A DNA stretch of 39,307 nucleotides. It comes from UBA12202 sp049595035 (lineage in GTDB: Bacteria > Pseudomonadota > Alphaproteobacteria > Puniceispirillales > UBA1172). Positions within the stretch are counted from its first letter, which is position 1. Every line of letters starts with the position of its first letter. Position numbers and translations under genes: made by a program. This document shows, piece by piece, positions 1 through 7,777 of this stretch. The DNA is taken from contig JBMYKD010000019.1 in NCBI GenBank assembly GCA_049595035.1, positions 1-39,307 of the forward strand, given 5' to 3'. The notes under the pieces are model-generated. The model was not told where the DNA came from, searched no databases, and saw only the letters and a list, made by a program, of their open reading frames with translations.

Positions 1-37
1 CGCCCTTGTGATGGACGAGCAAATGCGGCTCTGACAT
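1..37 (-). CDS. suyA: 5' end of a gene, possibly sulfolactate sulfo-lyase alpha subunit (partial)
   Basis: An ATG at 35-37 on the minus strand opens a frame that leaves the window after 12 codons, reading MSEPHLLVHHKG. A purine-rich ribosome site (AAGGGA) lies a few bases upstream. The start resembles the small N-terminal SAF-like domain proteins of the altronate dehydratase/UxaA family, to which SuyA belongs; these often begin with a short leader and a 'LLVHxKGD' strand. It lies 30 bp downstream of the HpsP-like gene in the same operon. SuyAB would remove sulfite from sulfolactate, the product expected from the HpsN-like enzyme, so the context fits. Twelve residues are far too few to prove this, and another UxaA-like protein or an unrelated gene remains possible. 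Confidence 0.4.
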   Translation of the reverse strand, partial: MSEPHLLVHHKG

Positions 38-67
38 AGCTTTCCCTTTCTTTATCATGGTTAGTCT

Positions 68-1045
68 TTATGGTTTCAGTATTAATTTTGGAACAGCATT
101 CTGACCTTCCCTGATATCAAGGAACGCCTGCTGGCCGTTTTCAAGTGGTCTTTCTTCTATCCAGTCGAGGGCACCCAGACGGCCATCAAATAGCGCCTGT
201 GCCGTTTCTCTGAAATCTTTTGCCGTATAAGTATAAGTGCCGATAAATGTAATTTCTTGTAGGGTCAGACGGCGGGTATCAATACCACCTGAAGCACTGC
301 CCAATCCGATATGCATAATAACACCGCCGGGGCAGACTATTGCTGAAGCAAGGGCACGTGTTGCTTCAATGCCAACACCATCAATAACAAGATCAAAATC
401 ATTATGTTCCAATACGTCATCAGGGTGAAGAACAATAATGTCGCTCATTGAACTGAGATATTCAGCCCGCAACGCATTTGATTCCACTAGCGTGATATCA
501 TCAAAACCCTGTGCCTTTGCGGAAAGGGCTGCACCGACACCGATGGCACCACCACCAATAACAAGAACGCGCGACTTGTCTGTTGTGTCTGTCAGATGGG
601 TTTTCCCCAGACGGATGGCATGCCAGCCACATGCTATGGGTTCGGCCAGTGCGGCCTTGCTTAGTGGTACATAGTCTGGAACGGTGATCAGGTTTGATGA
701 TGGCATGGCAAGCCATTCGGCAAATCCACCTTCCCGCGGCGGCATAGAGATAATCTGCCTTTTTTGACAGAGATTATCGCGCCCGGACACACAGTGCTGG
801 CAGGTTCCGCAAGTAACCAGTGGATTAACAGTCACACGTTGCCCATCAGTGGTAATGCCAGCAACCTCATGCCCCAGAATAAGGGGGGCAGGGCGACGAT
901 CATCATGACCAAGAAAAGCATGCATATCTGACCCGCAGATACCAACACTGTCTACTCTGATTAAGGCGTCGCCATCACGGATAATGGGTTCTGCTGCCTC
1001 GGCGAATTCAAGAGTATTCGGGGCAGTATAAATGAGAGCTTTCAT
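68..1045 (-). CDS. hpsP: Zinc-dependent alcohol dehydrogenase (MDR family), HpsP-like
   Basis: This 325-aa medium-chain dehydrogenase has the full set of zinc residues. The catalytic site has Cys37 (ICGSD) and His59-Glu60 (GHE), and the structural site has Cys79, Cys82, Cys85 and Cys93. The NAD(P)-binding Rossmann turn GGGAIG lies at about 164-169. It resembles sorbitol/threonine dehydrogenases. Its ATG overlaps the stop of the upstream SDR by 4 bp, so the two are translationally coupled. In DHPS degraders, HpsO and HpsP are dehydrogenases acting at carbon 2 of DHPS and are thought to interconvert its enantiomers before HpsN acts. The neighbouring HpsN-like gene and TRAP transporter suggest the same role here. 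The family is secure; the substrate is inferred from context. Confidence 0.72.
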   Translation of the reverse strand: MKALIYTAPNTLEFAEAAEPIIRDGDALIRVDSVGICGSDMHAFLGHDDRRPAPLILGHEVAGITTDGQRVTVNPLVTCGTCQHCVSGRDNLCQKRQIISMPPREGGFAEWLAMPSSNLITVPDYVPLSKAALAEPIACGWHAIRLGKTHLTDTTDKSRVLVIGGGAIGVGAALSAKAQGFDDITLVESNALRAEYLSSMSDIIVLHPDDVLEHNDFDLVIDGVGIEATRALASAIVCPGGVIMHIGLGSASGGIDTRRLTLQEITFIGTYTYTAKDFRETAQALFDGRLGALDWIEERPLENGQQAFLDIREGQNAVPKLILKP

Positions 1046-1806
1046 TTAGCCGTGAAACCTCCATCCACCATCAGAACTTGTCCGGTGACATATGATGAAG
1101 CATCAGAACAGAGAAACAACAGGGGGCCTGTTATATCTTCAAGCCGACCATTACGCCCTATACATGTCTGGGCAGCATTACGCGCCGCCCGATCAGCATC
1201 ATCAAAAACAGGTGTTGTCAACTCGGTAGGGAAAAACCCGGGGCCAATGGCATTGGCATTAATTCCGTTACCTGACCATGCTTCGGCCATGGCGCGGGTT
1301 AACTGACCAATACCGCCTTTTGATGCCCCATAGGCAATGCCCCCCGGAAATGCTCTGGTTGTCTGAAGCGAAGCAAAGGTGACGATCCGTCCCCAGTTAG
1401 CGGCTTTCATGGCAGGGACAAATTGCTGACTGAGGAAAAACGGCACAGATAGGTTAAGCCAGATAGTATCTTGCCAGCCTTTTGACGTGACATCATCGGC
1501 ATGTTCACGACAATTTATGCCAGCGGCATGAACAACAATATCTGGTGCCCCAAACGCATCACTAACTTTTTCCGCTAGCCCAGCCAAGCCATCACGATTC
1601 ATCAGATCATGACATACATATTCAGCCGCATCGCCAAGAGGTGCCTGCCATTCCTCTAACTTGTCTTGACGACGAGCAATGCCAACCACTGACGCACCTG
1701 CTTTTACAAGGCATGTTGCGGCAAAACGGCCTAGCCCTGAGCTTGCTCCCGTTACACAGGCAACATGACCTTTAAGGTTAAATAACTGTTCGGTGTCGGA
1801 GTCCAT
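1042..1806 (-). CDS. hpsO: Short-chain dehydrogenase/reductase, HpsO-like
   Basis: This is a 254-aa classical SDR. The cofactor motif TGASSGLG is at 19-26, the NAG-equivalent 'HAAG' is near 93-96, and the catalytic residues are Ser146, Tyr159 and Lys163 (YGASK). The C-terminus has the usual 'VTGQVLMVDGG' strand. The frame stays open to 1929, but that would overlap most of 120 bp of the upstream HisD-like gene. The ATG at 1804-1806 gives a normal SDR N-terminus and sits one base after the upstream stop, so it was chosen. By context it is probably the DHPS 2-dehydrogenase partner of the zinc enzyme. A generic sugar-alcohol SDR cannot be excluded. Confidence 0.72.
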   Translation of the reverse strand: MDSDTEQLFNLKGHVACVTGASSGLGRFAATCLVKAGASVVGIARRQDKLEEWQAPLGDAAEYVCHDLMNRDGLAGLAEKVSDAFGAPDIVVHAAGINCREHADDVTSKGWQDTIWLNLSVPFFLSQQFVPAMKAANWGRIVTFASLQTTRAFPGGIAYGASKGGIGQLTRAMAEAWSGNGINANAIGPGFFPTELTTPVFDDADRAARNAAQTCIGRNGRLEDITGPLLFLCSDASSYVTGQVLMVDGGFTAK

Positions 1807-1807
1807 A

Positions 1808-3115
1808 TTAGTCTTCTGCTGTGAGGTCAAAATTTTCACCCGGAAAGTATTTAGCCAGTCGGATGTCAGCTGTTCTGGCATGACCTTCCATGCCTTCCAG
1901 ACGTGATATCCGAGCTGTTGCCTCACCAACAGATTTCATGCCTTCACGGGTGGCGCGTTGCCATGTTACAATTTTCATATATTTGTGAACGGATAGCCCG
2001 CCAGTATAAGTGGCTGCACTTGATGTTGGGAGAACATGATTGGTGCCTGATGCCTTATCACCAAAAGCAACTGTTGTTTCTTCACCAAGGAAAAGAGAGC
2101 CATAACAGGTCAGCCGGTTTTTCCACCAGTCAAGGTCATCAGCCTGAACAGTCAGGTGTTCTGGTGCGTATTGATCAGATGTTGCTGCCATTTCTTCGCG
2201 GTTATCGCAAAGAATGACCTCGGCATAATCTCGCCAGGCGGCTTCGGCATTGATGCGGTTGGTTTCTGGCAAGTCAGCGATCAATGGTGGCACCAGTTCC
2301 AGCACTTGTTCTGCTAGTGCCCGATCATCAGTTACTAGCCAGACGGGTGAATTATAGCCATGTTCAGCCTGCCCCACCAGATCTGACGCCACAATATCTG
2401 CATCTGCTGTTTTATCAGCAAGGATCAGGCTATCAGTAGGACCAGCAATCATATCAATGCCAACACGGCCAAAAAGAATGCGCTTGGCTTCAGCAACAAA
2501 CTGATTTCCCGGGCCGACTAGAATATTGGCTTTTGGCAGATCAAAGAGACCGAATGTCATAGCAGCCACGGCCTGCACACCACCCATAGCTAGAATGGAA
2601 TCTGCGCCACATAAATCAGCAGCATAGATAATGGCAGGGGCAATACCAATATCTGGGCGTGGCGGTGAGCAGGCGGTAATGTGACGGCATCCGGCAACCT
2701 TAGCGGTGGTAACAGTCATAATCGCGCTGGCTATATGGCTGTACCGACCACCCGGAATATAGCAACCCGCTGCATCAACAGGGATCGTTTTTTGGCCTGC
2801 GATTAGACCGGGTACAATTTCAATTTCAACGTCCTGCAAGGTAGATTTCTGTGCTTCAGCAAAGCGGCGGACATTATCATGCGCAAAAGCTATATCCTGT
2901 CTTATTTTTTCTGGGACAAGGGATTTAGCCGCTTCAATCTCATCACGGGTGAGCATGATATTACCATTATAATTATCAAATTTGGCAGCATATTCCAGTG
3001 CTTTGGCATTGCCACCATCTTCAATATCATTCAGGATATTCTGAACCGTTTCCTGCACATCGGCGGCATCGGTGGTAGATGTTAAAGTTGCTTTTTTTAG
3101 ATAAGTTACACTCAT
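1808..3115 (-). CDS. hpsN: HisD-family dehydrogenase, probable sulfopropanediol 3-dehydrogenase HpsN
   Basis: This 435-aa protein belongs to the histidinol dehydrogenase family. The HisD zinc and catalytic residues are visible: Gln249 and His252 (GQAEHG), the catalytic pair Glu319-His320 (APEH), Asp353 (FGDKASG), and His412 (EGMEGHAR). No other histidine-biosynthesis gene is near. The gene is instead placed between a TRAP transporter and two dehydrogenases, the arrangement of HpsN, which oxidises (R)-DHPS in two NAD-dependent steps to (R)-sulfolactate. The frame is open to 3202, but the ATG at 3113-3115 (MSVTYLKK) avoids a leader overlapping dctM. Other catabolic HisD paralogues exist, so the DHPS assignment rests on context. 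Confidence 0.75.
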   Translation of the reverse strand: MSVTYLKKATLTSTTDAADVQETVQNILNDIEDGGNAKALEYAAKFDNYNGNIMLTRDEIEAAKSLVPEKIRQDIAFAHDNVRRFAEAQKSTLQDVEIEIVPGLIAGQKTIPVDAAGCYIPGGRYSHIASAIMTVTTAKVAGCRHITACSPPRPDIGIAPAIIYAADLCGADSILAMGGVQAVAAMTFGLFDLPKANILVGPGNQFVAEAKRILFGRVGIDMIAGPTDSLILADKTADADIVASDLVGQAEHGYNSPVWLVTDDRALAEQVLELVPPLIADLPETNRINAEAAWRDYAEVILCDNREEMAATSDQYAPEHLTVQADDLDWWKNRLTCYGSLFLGEETTVAFGDKASGTNHVLPTSSAATYTGGLSVHKYMKIVTWQRATREGMKSVGEATARISRLEGMEGHARTADIRLAKYFPGENFDLTAED

Positions 3116-3134
3116 GTCAAATCCATATATATGG

Positions 3135-4466
3135 TTACTGATAAATTTCAGGAAGTAAAACGGTAGATAGTTGTGGGATATAGGCCAGAAGAAGCACAAC
3201 AATCAGCATGAAGAATACAAATGGTACTGCGCGTGCCGCAATTTTCAAGATAGATTCCCCCGTTAATCCCGATACAACAAAAAGATTTAATCCTAGTGGT
3301 GGTGTAATGAAACCCACACCAAGGGAAGTGATCATCAAGATACAAAACTGAATTTCATTCATGCCAATGCTGTCAGCAAGTGGCTTCAGGATAGGGGCAA
3401 GGATAACAATATTTGGTGTCGCTTCCATCACACACCCGGCTATGATCAAGATGACGATCATTAACAGAACAAGCATAGTCGGATCATTGGTAATGGATGT
3501 TACTGATGCAACAAATCCCTGTGGAACACCAAGGATAGCTAGCACCTGTGCCAGAGGAAGTGAGAAGGCTATAATAGGCAGAATAACCCCATTAACCTTA
3601 GCAGAACTGATCAGCATATCCGGAAAGTCAGACAGCTTTAAGGTGCCAATGATAAAGCCAATTGTCATGGTTACAACAACAGCGGTAGCGCCTGCTTCTG
3701 TAGGGGTAAGTGAGCCTGAAAAGATACCATAGAAAATAATTCCCGGAACAATAAAGGCATACCATCCGGAAAAGATGGCTTGCTTAAGGTTTGCCCACCA
3801 TTCGCCAAAGCAGATATTGCCACCCTTTTCATAGGCAAATAAGCGGTTCATAACAATGTTTGTAATCAGGATTGATAATAATATGATAACTCCCGGAATT
3901 AGTGCCGCCATGAATAATACCGAGGCGGAAATCCCTAGTACCAAACCGATAATGATATAGGCAATGGATGGTGGAATAAGGATGCCAGTACAGGCACCAG
4001 CTGCAACTAACGCACAAGCATAGGGACGGGGATAGCCACTTTCAACAAGTCTTGATATCGTCATGCGACCGACGGCCGCTGCTCCGGCCGCATCTGATCC
4101 TGATATGGATGAGAACATTCCACATACCAATACGGTAGCAGACCCGAAACCGCCGCGTGTCCAACAGGTTAGAGCATCAGCAACGTCAAGGAACTTACGA
4201 CTTAATCCCGTTCTAACCAACACATCTCCTGTTAGTATGAAAAGTGGGACCGCAGTCAGTGCAAAGGCATCAATGCCATCAAAAAGACTCTCGCCGACTA
4301 GCGAAAGCGGTAATGCCCCAGACATGTACAGCATGGTGATAGCGGCCGCCCCAATGGAAACCCAGATAGGCACAGCTAGAAAACAAAGCAGGGCAAAAAG
4401 GATGATAGGAACATAGAAATCCCAACCGAGATTTATTGTTTGGCTTTGCATGTAATTGAAAAGCAT
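3135..4466 (-). CDS. dctM: TRAP transporter large permease subunit (DctM-like)
   Basis: This very hydrophobic protein of 443 aa is the usual size for a TRAP DctM subunit, with about a dozen membrane-spanning stretches. It has family landmarks such as 'AVPLFILTGDVL', 'SGSDAAGAAAVG' and 'GILIPPSIAYIIIG'. It forms the Na+-driven translocation channel together with DctQ. The gene follows dctQ by 12 bp and precedes hpsN by 19 bp. A second in-frame ATG at 4449-4451 (MQSQTINLG) is an alternative start, since neither ATG has a strong ribosome site. In marine DHPS degraders a TRAP system (HpsKLM) is the importer, and this is the best guess here. Confidence 0.9.
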   Translation of the reverse strand: MLFNYMQSQTINLGWDFYVPIILFALLCFLAVPIWVSIGAAAITMLYMSGALPLSLVGESLFDGIDAFALTAVPLFILTGDVLVRTGLSRKFLDVADALTCWTRGGFGSATVLVCGMFSSISGSDAAGAAAVGRMTISRLVESGYPRPYACALVAAGACTGILIPPSIAYIIIGLVLGISASVLFMAALIPGVIILLSILITNIVMNRLFAYEKGGNICFGEWWANLKQAIFSGWYAFIVPGIIFYGIFSGSLTPTEAGATAVVVTMTIGFIIGTLKLSDFPDMLISSAKVNGVILPIIAFSLPLAQVLAILGVPQGFVASVTSITNDPTMLVLLMIVILIIAGCVMEATPNIVILAPILKPLADSIGMNEIQFCILMITSLGVGFITPPLGLNLFVVSGLTGESILKIAARAVPFVFFMLIVVLLLAYIPQLSTVLLPEIYQ

Positions 4467-4478
4467 TAGTCAGACCGA

Positions 4479-4997
4479 TCAATCAAATAGGGTTGAACCT
4501 TCAAAGGGTGGCTTACCTTCACGAAACAGACGTATATCGCGCAACAACGACTGGATAAGACGCAAAATAATAAGGCCAAAACCCAGAGGCACTGCCATCA
4601 GGAACCACACCATCGATATGCGCAGACCATGACTTACAGAGCCAAATTTTGCAGAAACCATCACCGTCTCGAAAGACCAGTAGAGTGCAACACAAGCAAC
4701 GGCCATAGCAATGATGTCGCCAAAAATATAAAGTAGACCCTTAATCCGGTCATTAACGTAATACATCAGAACGTCGATGCGGATATGGGCGCGGTCCTTA
4801 AAAGCGGCCGCCGCTCCAATCCAGGCTAGATAGATGAATGAATAACGGACAATTTCTTCACCCCAGATTGATGAATAGGCAAAAATTTCACGGCGTAACA
4901 CCTCTATCGCCATGGTGCTCACAAGCATGATATAGAAGACAAGCAATGCCCATCTTTCAGCATTTTTATCTATCGTTTTAATTATATTTAAGATCAT
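4479..4997 (-). CDS. dctQ: TRAP transporter small permease subunit (DctQ-like)
   Basis: This 172-aa protein has four hydrophobic segments, at roughly residues 15-35, 48-66, 87-108 and 128-148. Its family motif region 'EEIVRYSFIYLAWIGAAAAFKDRAHIRID' contains the membrane-embedded EE pair and the 'RAHIRID' segment typical of DctQ. DctQ holds DctM in the membrane and helps dock the binding protein. It lies between dctP and dctM in the order P-Q-M. It is separated from dctP by 119 bp that contain two hairpins. Confidence 0.92.
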   Translation of the reverse strand: MILNIIKTIDKNAERWALLVFYIMLVSTMAIEVLRREIFAYSSIWGEEIVRYSFIYLAWIGAAAAFKDRAHIRIDVLMYYVNDRIKGLLYIFGDIIAMAVACVALYWSFETVMVSAKFGSVSHGLRISMVWFLMAVPLGFGLIILRLIQSLLRDIRLFREGKPPFEGSTLFD

Positions 4998-5014
4998 GGT
5001 TTAGAACATCACCA

Positions 5015-5038
5015 AGGGTTTGAATAATTATTAACCCT
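5015..5038 (-). other. AT-rich inverted repeat between dctP and dctQ
   Basis: AGGGTT and AACCCT arms (5015-5020 and 5033-5038) enclose a 12-bp centre that includes AATAATTATT. This could form a weak hairpin in the leader immediately upstream of dctQ. It lacks a U-tract and may simply shape the dctQ translation start region. Confidence 0.35.
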
Positions 5039-5078
5039 GAATTTGATATATAGCAAAGACACCGGGTAAATCATGTAA

Positions 5079-5108
5079 ATGACTGACACCTCAAGAGATG
5101 CCAGTCAT
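5079..5108 (-). terminator. Strong intercistronic hairpin after dctP (partial terminator or mRNA stabiliser)
   Basis: In the minus-strand RNA the 30 bases fold as a continuous 13-bp stem, with ATGACTG paired to CAGTCAT at the base and two G-U pairs, closed by a CUUG loop. It lies 8 bp after the dctP stop. No clear U-run follows, so full termination is unlikely. The usual role at this position is to protect the binding-protein mRNA and lower permease expression. Confidence 0.6.
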
Positions 5109-5116
5109 CATTGGTT

Positions 5117-6265
5117 TTAGGCATCATGGACGTAGTAGCGACCCATGGTATTAGCAGCTTCGTCTAGACGATCAAAAGTAGCCATTGAACCAGCTAGCTC
5201 TTTCTTGAACTGATCCCATTCTGAACGCTGATGGCCACCGGCCTCACGCCATTCATTAAGCTGATCTTTTGATAGCGAATGGAACTGAACACCAGATTTA
5301 CGTAATTCAGCCATTGCAAAACTTCTTGCGGATGGAACCTTGGCAAGGTTTTGCTGGGTAGTCACTTCACCAGCAAACTCAATCCCTTCCTGAACATCAG
5401 CTGGTAGTGAATTAAACCATTCGAGGTTCATTGAATAAACCTGAGCATCTGGTACCGCCTGAGTAAAGGTTACGTGGCTAAGGATATCCTTGAAGCCAAA
5501 TACATAGAGGGCACCAACTGAAGGATCAAGTGCATCAGCAACACCTTGCTTGATAGCGGAAGGTGTTTCACCCCATGCCACAGGTGTTGGGTTTGCGCCA
5601 ACAAGCCGGTAATACTGTTGTAGCATTTTCGATCCTGGAACACGGAATTTAACACCACTCAGATCGCTTGGTGACATGACTGGGCCACTGCCACCCTTGC
5701 GCATAGCAACAACACGCGGATCAATCACGACATAAAATAATGCTTTGAATCCATTTGCTTCGACCTTTGGATGAACTTCCTTTTTCCAGGCATCAGAAGA
5801 CACAAGGTTAGTGAAATTCTGATTGGCGCCGCAGAAATATGGCAGGTTAATCAGATCAACGGCCGGTGCAAAAGGGGCAAAGTTTGAAAGTGAGTGTTGT
5901 GCTGCCTGGATGGTTCCTGTCTGAACCTTCTGTGCCAGTGCGCCACCTGCACCTAGCTGACCGCCCGGTGCAAGCTTAACATAGACTTTGCCGTTGGTTG
6001 AATTCTGGATATTTTCCTTAAGGTCCAGCTGAAGGATTGGATAGCTTCTTGAAGCTCCAATGATATATGCTGTTGCAACTGTCATTACATGATCGGCTGC
6101 TTTTTCACGTTCGGCTTCTTCAGCAGCGGTCTGGGCTGCTGCTTCTTGAGACCAAAGCACACCACCTGCGCCAGCAACAACAGCAGCGGTAAAGCTACCC
6201 TTACCAACGAGTTCAAGGAAATTACGACGCTCTGCCGATTTGAGTTCATTATCAAATTTTGTCAT
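5117..6265 (-). CDS. dctP: TRAP transporter solute-binding protein (DctP-like), Tat-exported
   Basis: This is a 382-aa periplasmic binding protein of the DctP family. The N-terminus carries a twin-arginine signal, with 'ERRNFL' at 12-17 followed by a hydrophobic Ala/Gly-rich stretch to about residue 45. This suggests it is exported folded. The central segment 'LSGVKFRVPGSKM' contains the conserved Arg that binds the ligand's carboxylate in most DctP proteins and might bind a sulfonate here. A GGGAGAG ribosome site 8 bases before the ATG supports the start. It is the second gene of the operon, behind a small membrane protein. Ligand specificity for DHPS is inferred from the downstream enzymes. 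Confidence 0.9.
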   Translation of the reverse strand: MTKFDNELKSAERRNFLELVGKGSFTAAVVAGAGGVLWSQEAAAQTAAEEAEREKAADHVMTVATAYIIGASRSYPILQLDLKENIQNSTNGKVYVKLAPGGQLGAGGALAQKVQTGTIQAAQHSLSNFAPFAPAVDLINLPYFCGANQNFTNLVSSDAWKKEVHPKVEANGFKALFYVVIDPRVVAMRKGGSGPVMSPSDLSGVKFRVPGSKMLQQYYRLVGANPTPVAWGETPSAIKQGVADALDPSVGALYVFGFKDILSHVTFTQAVPDAQVYSMNLEWFNSLPADVQEGIEFAGEVTTQQNLAKVPSARSFAMAELRKSGVQFHSLSKDQLNEWREAGGHQRSEWDQFKKELAGSMATFDRLDEAANTMGRYYVHDA

Positions 6266-6304
6266 AGTATAGGCTCTCCCTATTCTTTAATGAAAAAAAG
6301 CTTT

Positions 6305-6475
6305 TCACTGCGTTCTATTTTTGTTTTCTATTTTGATCAGTGTGATCGCAAAGACGATAACTGTAGCCAGTAAAAGCAACATTTCACCAACATCAGTTAA
6401 AAATGGATAAGACCAAAACGCCCCTGTTATAACATTGGCCAGGAAAACAACCAGTAACAAGCCAGAAATATACAT
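6305..6475 (-). CDS. Small two-helix membrane protein, first gene of the TRAP/HpsN-type operon
   Basis: This is a 56-aa frame found by reading the minus strand between dctP and the LacI gene. Its ATG at 6473-6475 has a good GAGG ribosome site 8 bases upstream. The product has two hydrophobic helices, at about residues 4-24 (SGLLLVVFLANVITGAF) and 31-48 (EMLLLLATVIVFAITLI), joined by a short 'FLTDVGEM' turn and ending in a basic tail. It ends 39 bp before dctP and lies directly downstream of the promoter/operator. I recognise no named family. It may be an accessory subunit for the TRAP complex. Codon-level conservation in relatives would settle whether it is real. Confidence 0.65.
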   Translation of the reverse strand: MYISGLLLVVFLANVITGAFWSYPFLTDVGEMLLLLATVIVFAITLIKIENKNRTQ

Positions 6476-6501
6476 TTACAAAACCTCGATTGCTTATAGC
6501 T

Positions 6502-6538
6502 AGAATAAACGCTAAAACATCAATGTAAACGCTTACAT
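6502..6538. promoter_or_regulatory. LacI-type operator and likely operon promoter between the LacI gene and the small ORF
   Basis: The 16-mer ATGTAAACGCTTACAT at 6523-6538 is a near-perfect dyad of the LacI/GalR type, with a central CG. A second copy of its core, TAAACGCT, occurs at 6506-6513, exactly 20 bp (two helical turns) from the core at 6526-6533. On the minus strand a TTTACA -35 (6524-6529), a 16-bp spacer and a TATTCT -10 (6502-6507) fit a promoter for the small ORF and dctP. The operator copies would cover both boxes. The regulator encoded next door is the obvious ligand-controlled repressor. Confidence 0.75.
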
Positions 6539-6572
6539 TACTTTTTTACCCTAGAAAATGTTATTATGCAAG

Positions 6573-6578
6573 TATAAT
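6573..6578 (+). promoter_or_regulatory. Probable -10 box for the LacI-family gene
   Basis: A perfect TATAAT lies 46 bases before the LacI-family start codon, in an AT-rich leader. No good -35 box is seen at 16-18 bp spacing. The operator at 6523-6538 is immediately upstream, so autoregulation is possible. Confidence 0.4.
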
Positions 6579-6624
6579 GATGAATAAATTGAAATATTAT
6601 TACGTCTGTATCTAAGAGTTAAGT

Positions 6625-7665
6625 ATGAAAAAAGAAATAAGAATAAAGAAAAATGTTGCTACGCTGACTGATGTCGCTATCAGAGCAAATGTATCGACGG
6701 CCACTGTTTCCAGATGCTTGAATATGCCTGAAAAAGTTGATCCAGAAACACAAAAACGGGTTATGTTGGCTGTGGAGGAGCTTTCTTATGCACCAAATTT
6801 TGGTGCCAAAATCATGGCGGCAAGACGATCTAATACAATTGGTGCTATTATCCCCACAATGGAGAACTCTATCTTTGCAAGAGGGATTCAGGCCTTCCAG
6901 GAAGAACTAAGCACACATGGTTTCACGCTAATTGTTGCAAGTTCATCTTATCAGGCAGATATTGAAGAAAAACAAATTCGAAATCTGGTTGCCCGTGGTG
7001 CTGAAGCGCTTCTGTTAATAGGGTATCACCGCAATAATAATATCTACCGCTTTCTTAAAAATCGTTCCCTGCCTTATGTGATTACATGGGCATATGAAAA
7101 CACCCAAGACCATCCTGCTGTTGGTTTCAATAACTGTCTTGCCATGGCCACCTTGACCGAAACGGTGCTTGAGTATGGCCATAGGAATATTGGATGTATT
7201 CTGGCTGATACAAAACATAATGACCGATCATTTGCACGGTTACTTGGGATTAAAGAAGCCATGAAACCATTTTCCAATGAAAGCCGGTTGTCGATACTAG
7301 AAACAACATATTCTATTGAAAGTGGTGCTAATGCTTTTGAAACACTTATGCAGAACTCTGACAAACCAACGGTGATTATGTGTGGTAATGACGTGCTGGC
7401 TGTTGGTGCACTAAAAAAAGCCAAAGAAATGAAGCTGCGCGTACCAGAAGATATCTCTATCACCGGATTTGACGATATTGAACTAGCACAGGTTGTTGAA
7501 CCTAATCTGACAACGGTTCATGTGCCGCATCGAAAAATGGGAAGGAAAGCGGCACAGACTCTGGTCGATATGATTAATGCAAATGAAAATAGATATGATG
7601 GTGAGGAATTGCATGCCTATGTCTGCATGCGGGAAACATTGGGAAAGGCATCTATCAAGGCTTAG
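6625..7665 (+). CDS. LacI/GalR-family transcriptional regulator
   Basis: This 346-aa regulator has a LacI-type helix-turn-helix near residues 14-40 (TLTDVAIRANVSTATVSRCL) and the hinge helix region to about residue 62. A periplasmic-binding-protein-like sensor domain follows, with 'AIIPTMENSIFARGIQ' and the C-terminal 'ISITGFDDIELAQVVEPNLTTV' typical of the family. It is transcribed away from the TRAP/HpsN-like operon, and a LacI-type operator lies between them. It therefore probably represses that operon until its ligand (DHPS or a metabolite) appears. It ends in a 112-bp convergent gap before the carbamoylase, with no clear terminator seen in the gap. Confidence 0.92.
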   Translation: MKKEIRIKKNVATLTDVAIRANVSTATVSRCLNMPEKVDPETQKRVMLAVEELSYAPNFGAKIMAARRSNTIGAIIPTMENSIFARGIQAFQEELSTHGFTLIVASSSYQADIEEKQIRNLVARGAEALLLIGYHRNNNIYRFLKNRSLPYVITWAYENTQDHPAVGFNNCLAMATLTETVLEYGHRNIGCILADTKHNDRSFARLLGIKEAMKPFSNESRLSILETTYSIESGANAFETLMQNSDKPTVIMCGNDVLAVGALKKAKEMKLRVPEDISITGFDDIELAQVVEPNLTTVHVPHRKMGRKAAQTLVDMINANENRYDGEELHAYVCMRETLGKASIKA

Positions 7666-7777
7666 CCAGATGTGATGATCACTTGTTCAGATTTATTTGC
7701 AGTTGTTTCGTCTGAAACTACACGTCATTCATAAAAACAATCATACAGGTATCATTATCTATACGGATATTAGACTG

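Noticed and set aside
1807..1929. Upstream extension of the HpsO-like SDR frame to 1929
   Set aside because: It would overlap the HisD-like gene for about 120 bp and adds residues unlike an SDR N-terminus. The ATG at 1804-1806 fits the family and the gene spacing.
3116..3202. N-terminal extension of the HisD-like protein (29 residues, hydrophobic)
   Set aside because: It looks like a signal or membrane leader but overlaps the end of dctM. The family is cytoplasmic and MSVTYLKK is a normal start.
7666..7777. Possible terminator in the convergent LacI/carbamoylase gap
   Set aside because: The GTTTC/GAAAC arms there are only 5 bp with no U-tract. The evidence is too weak to list as a feature.
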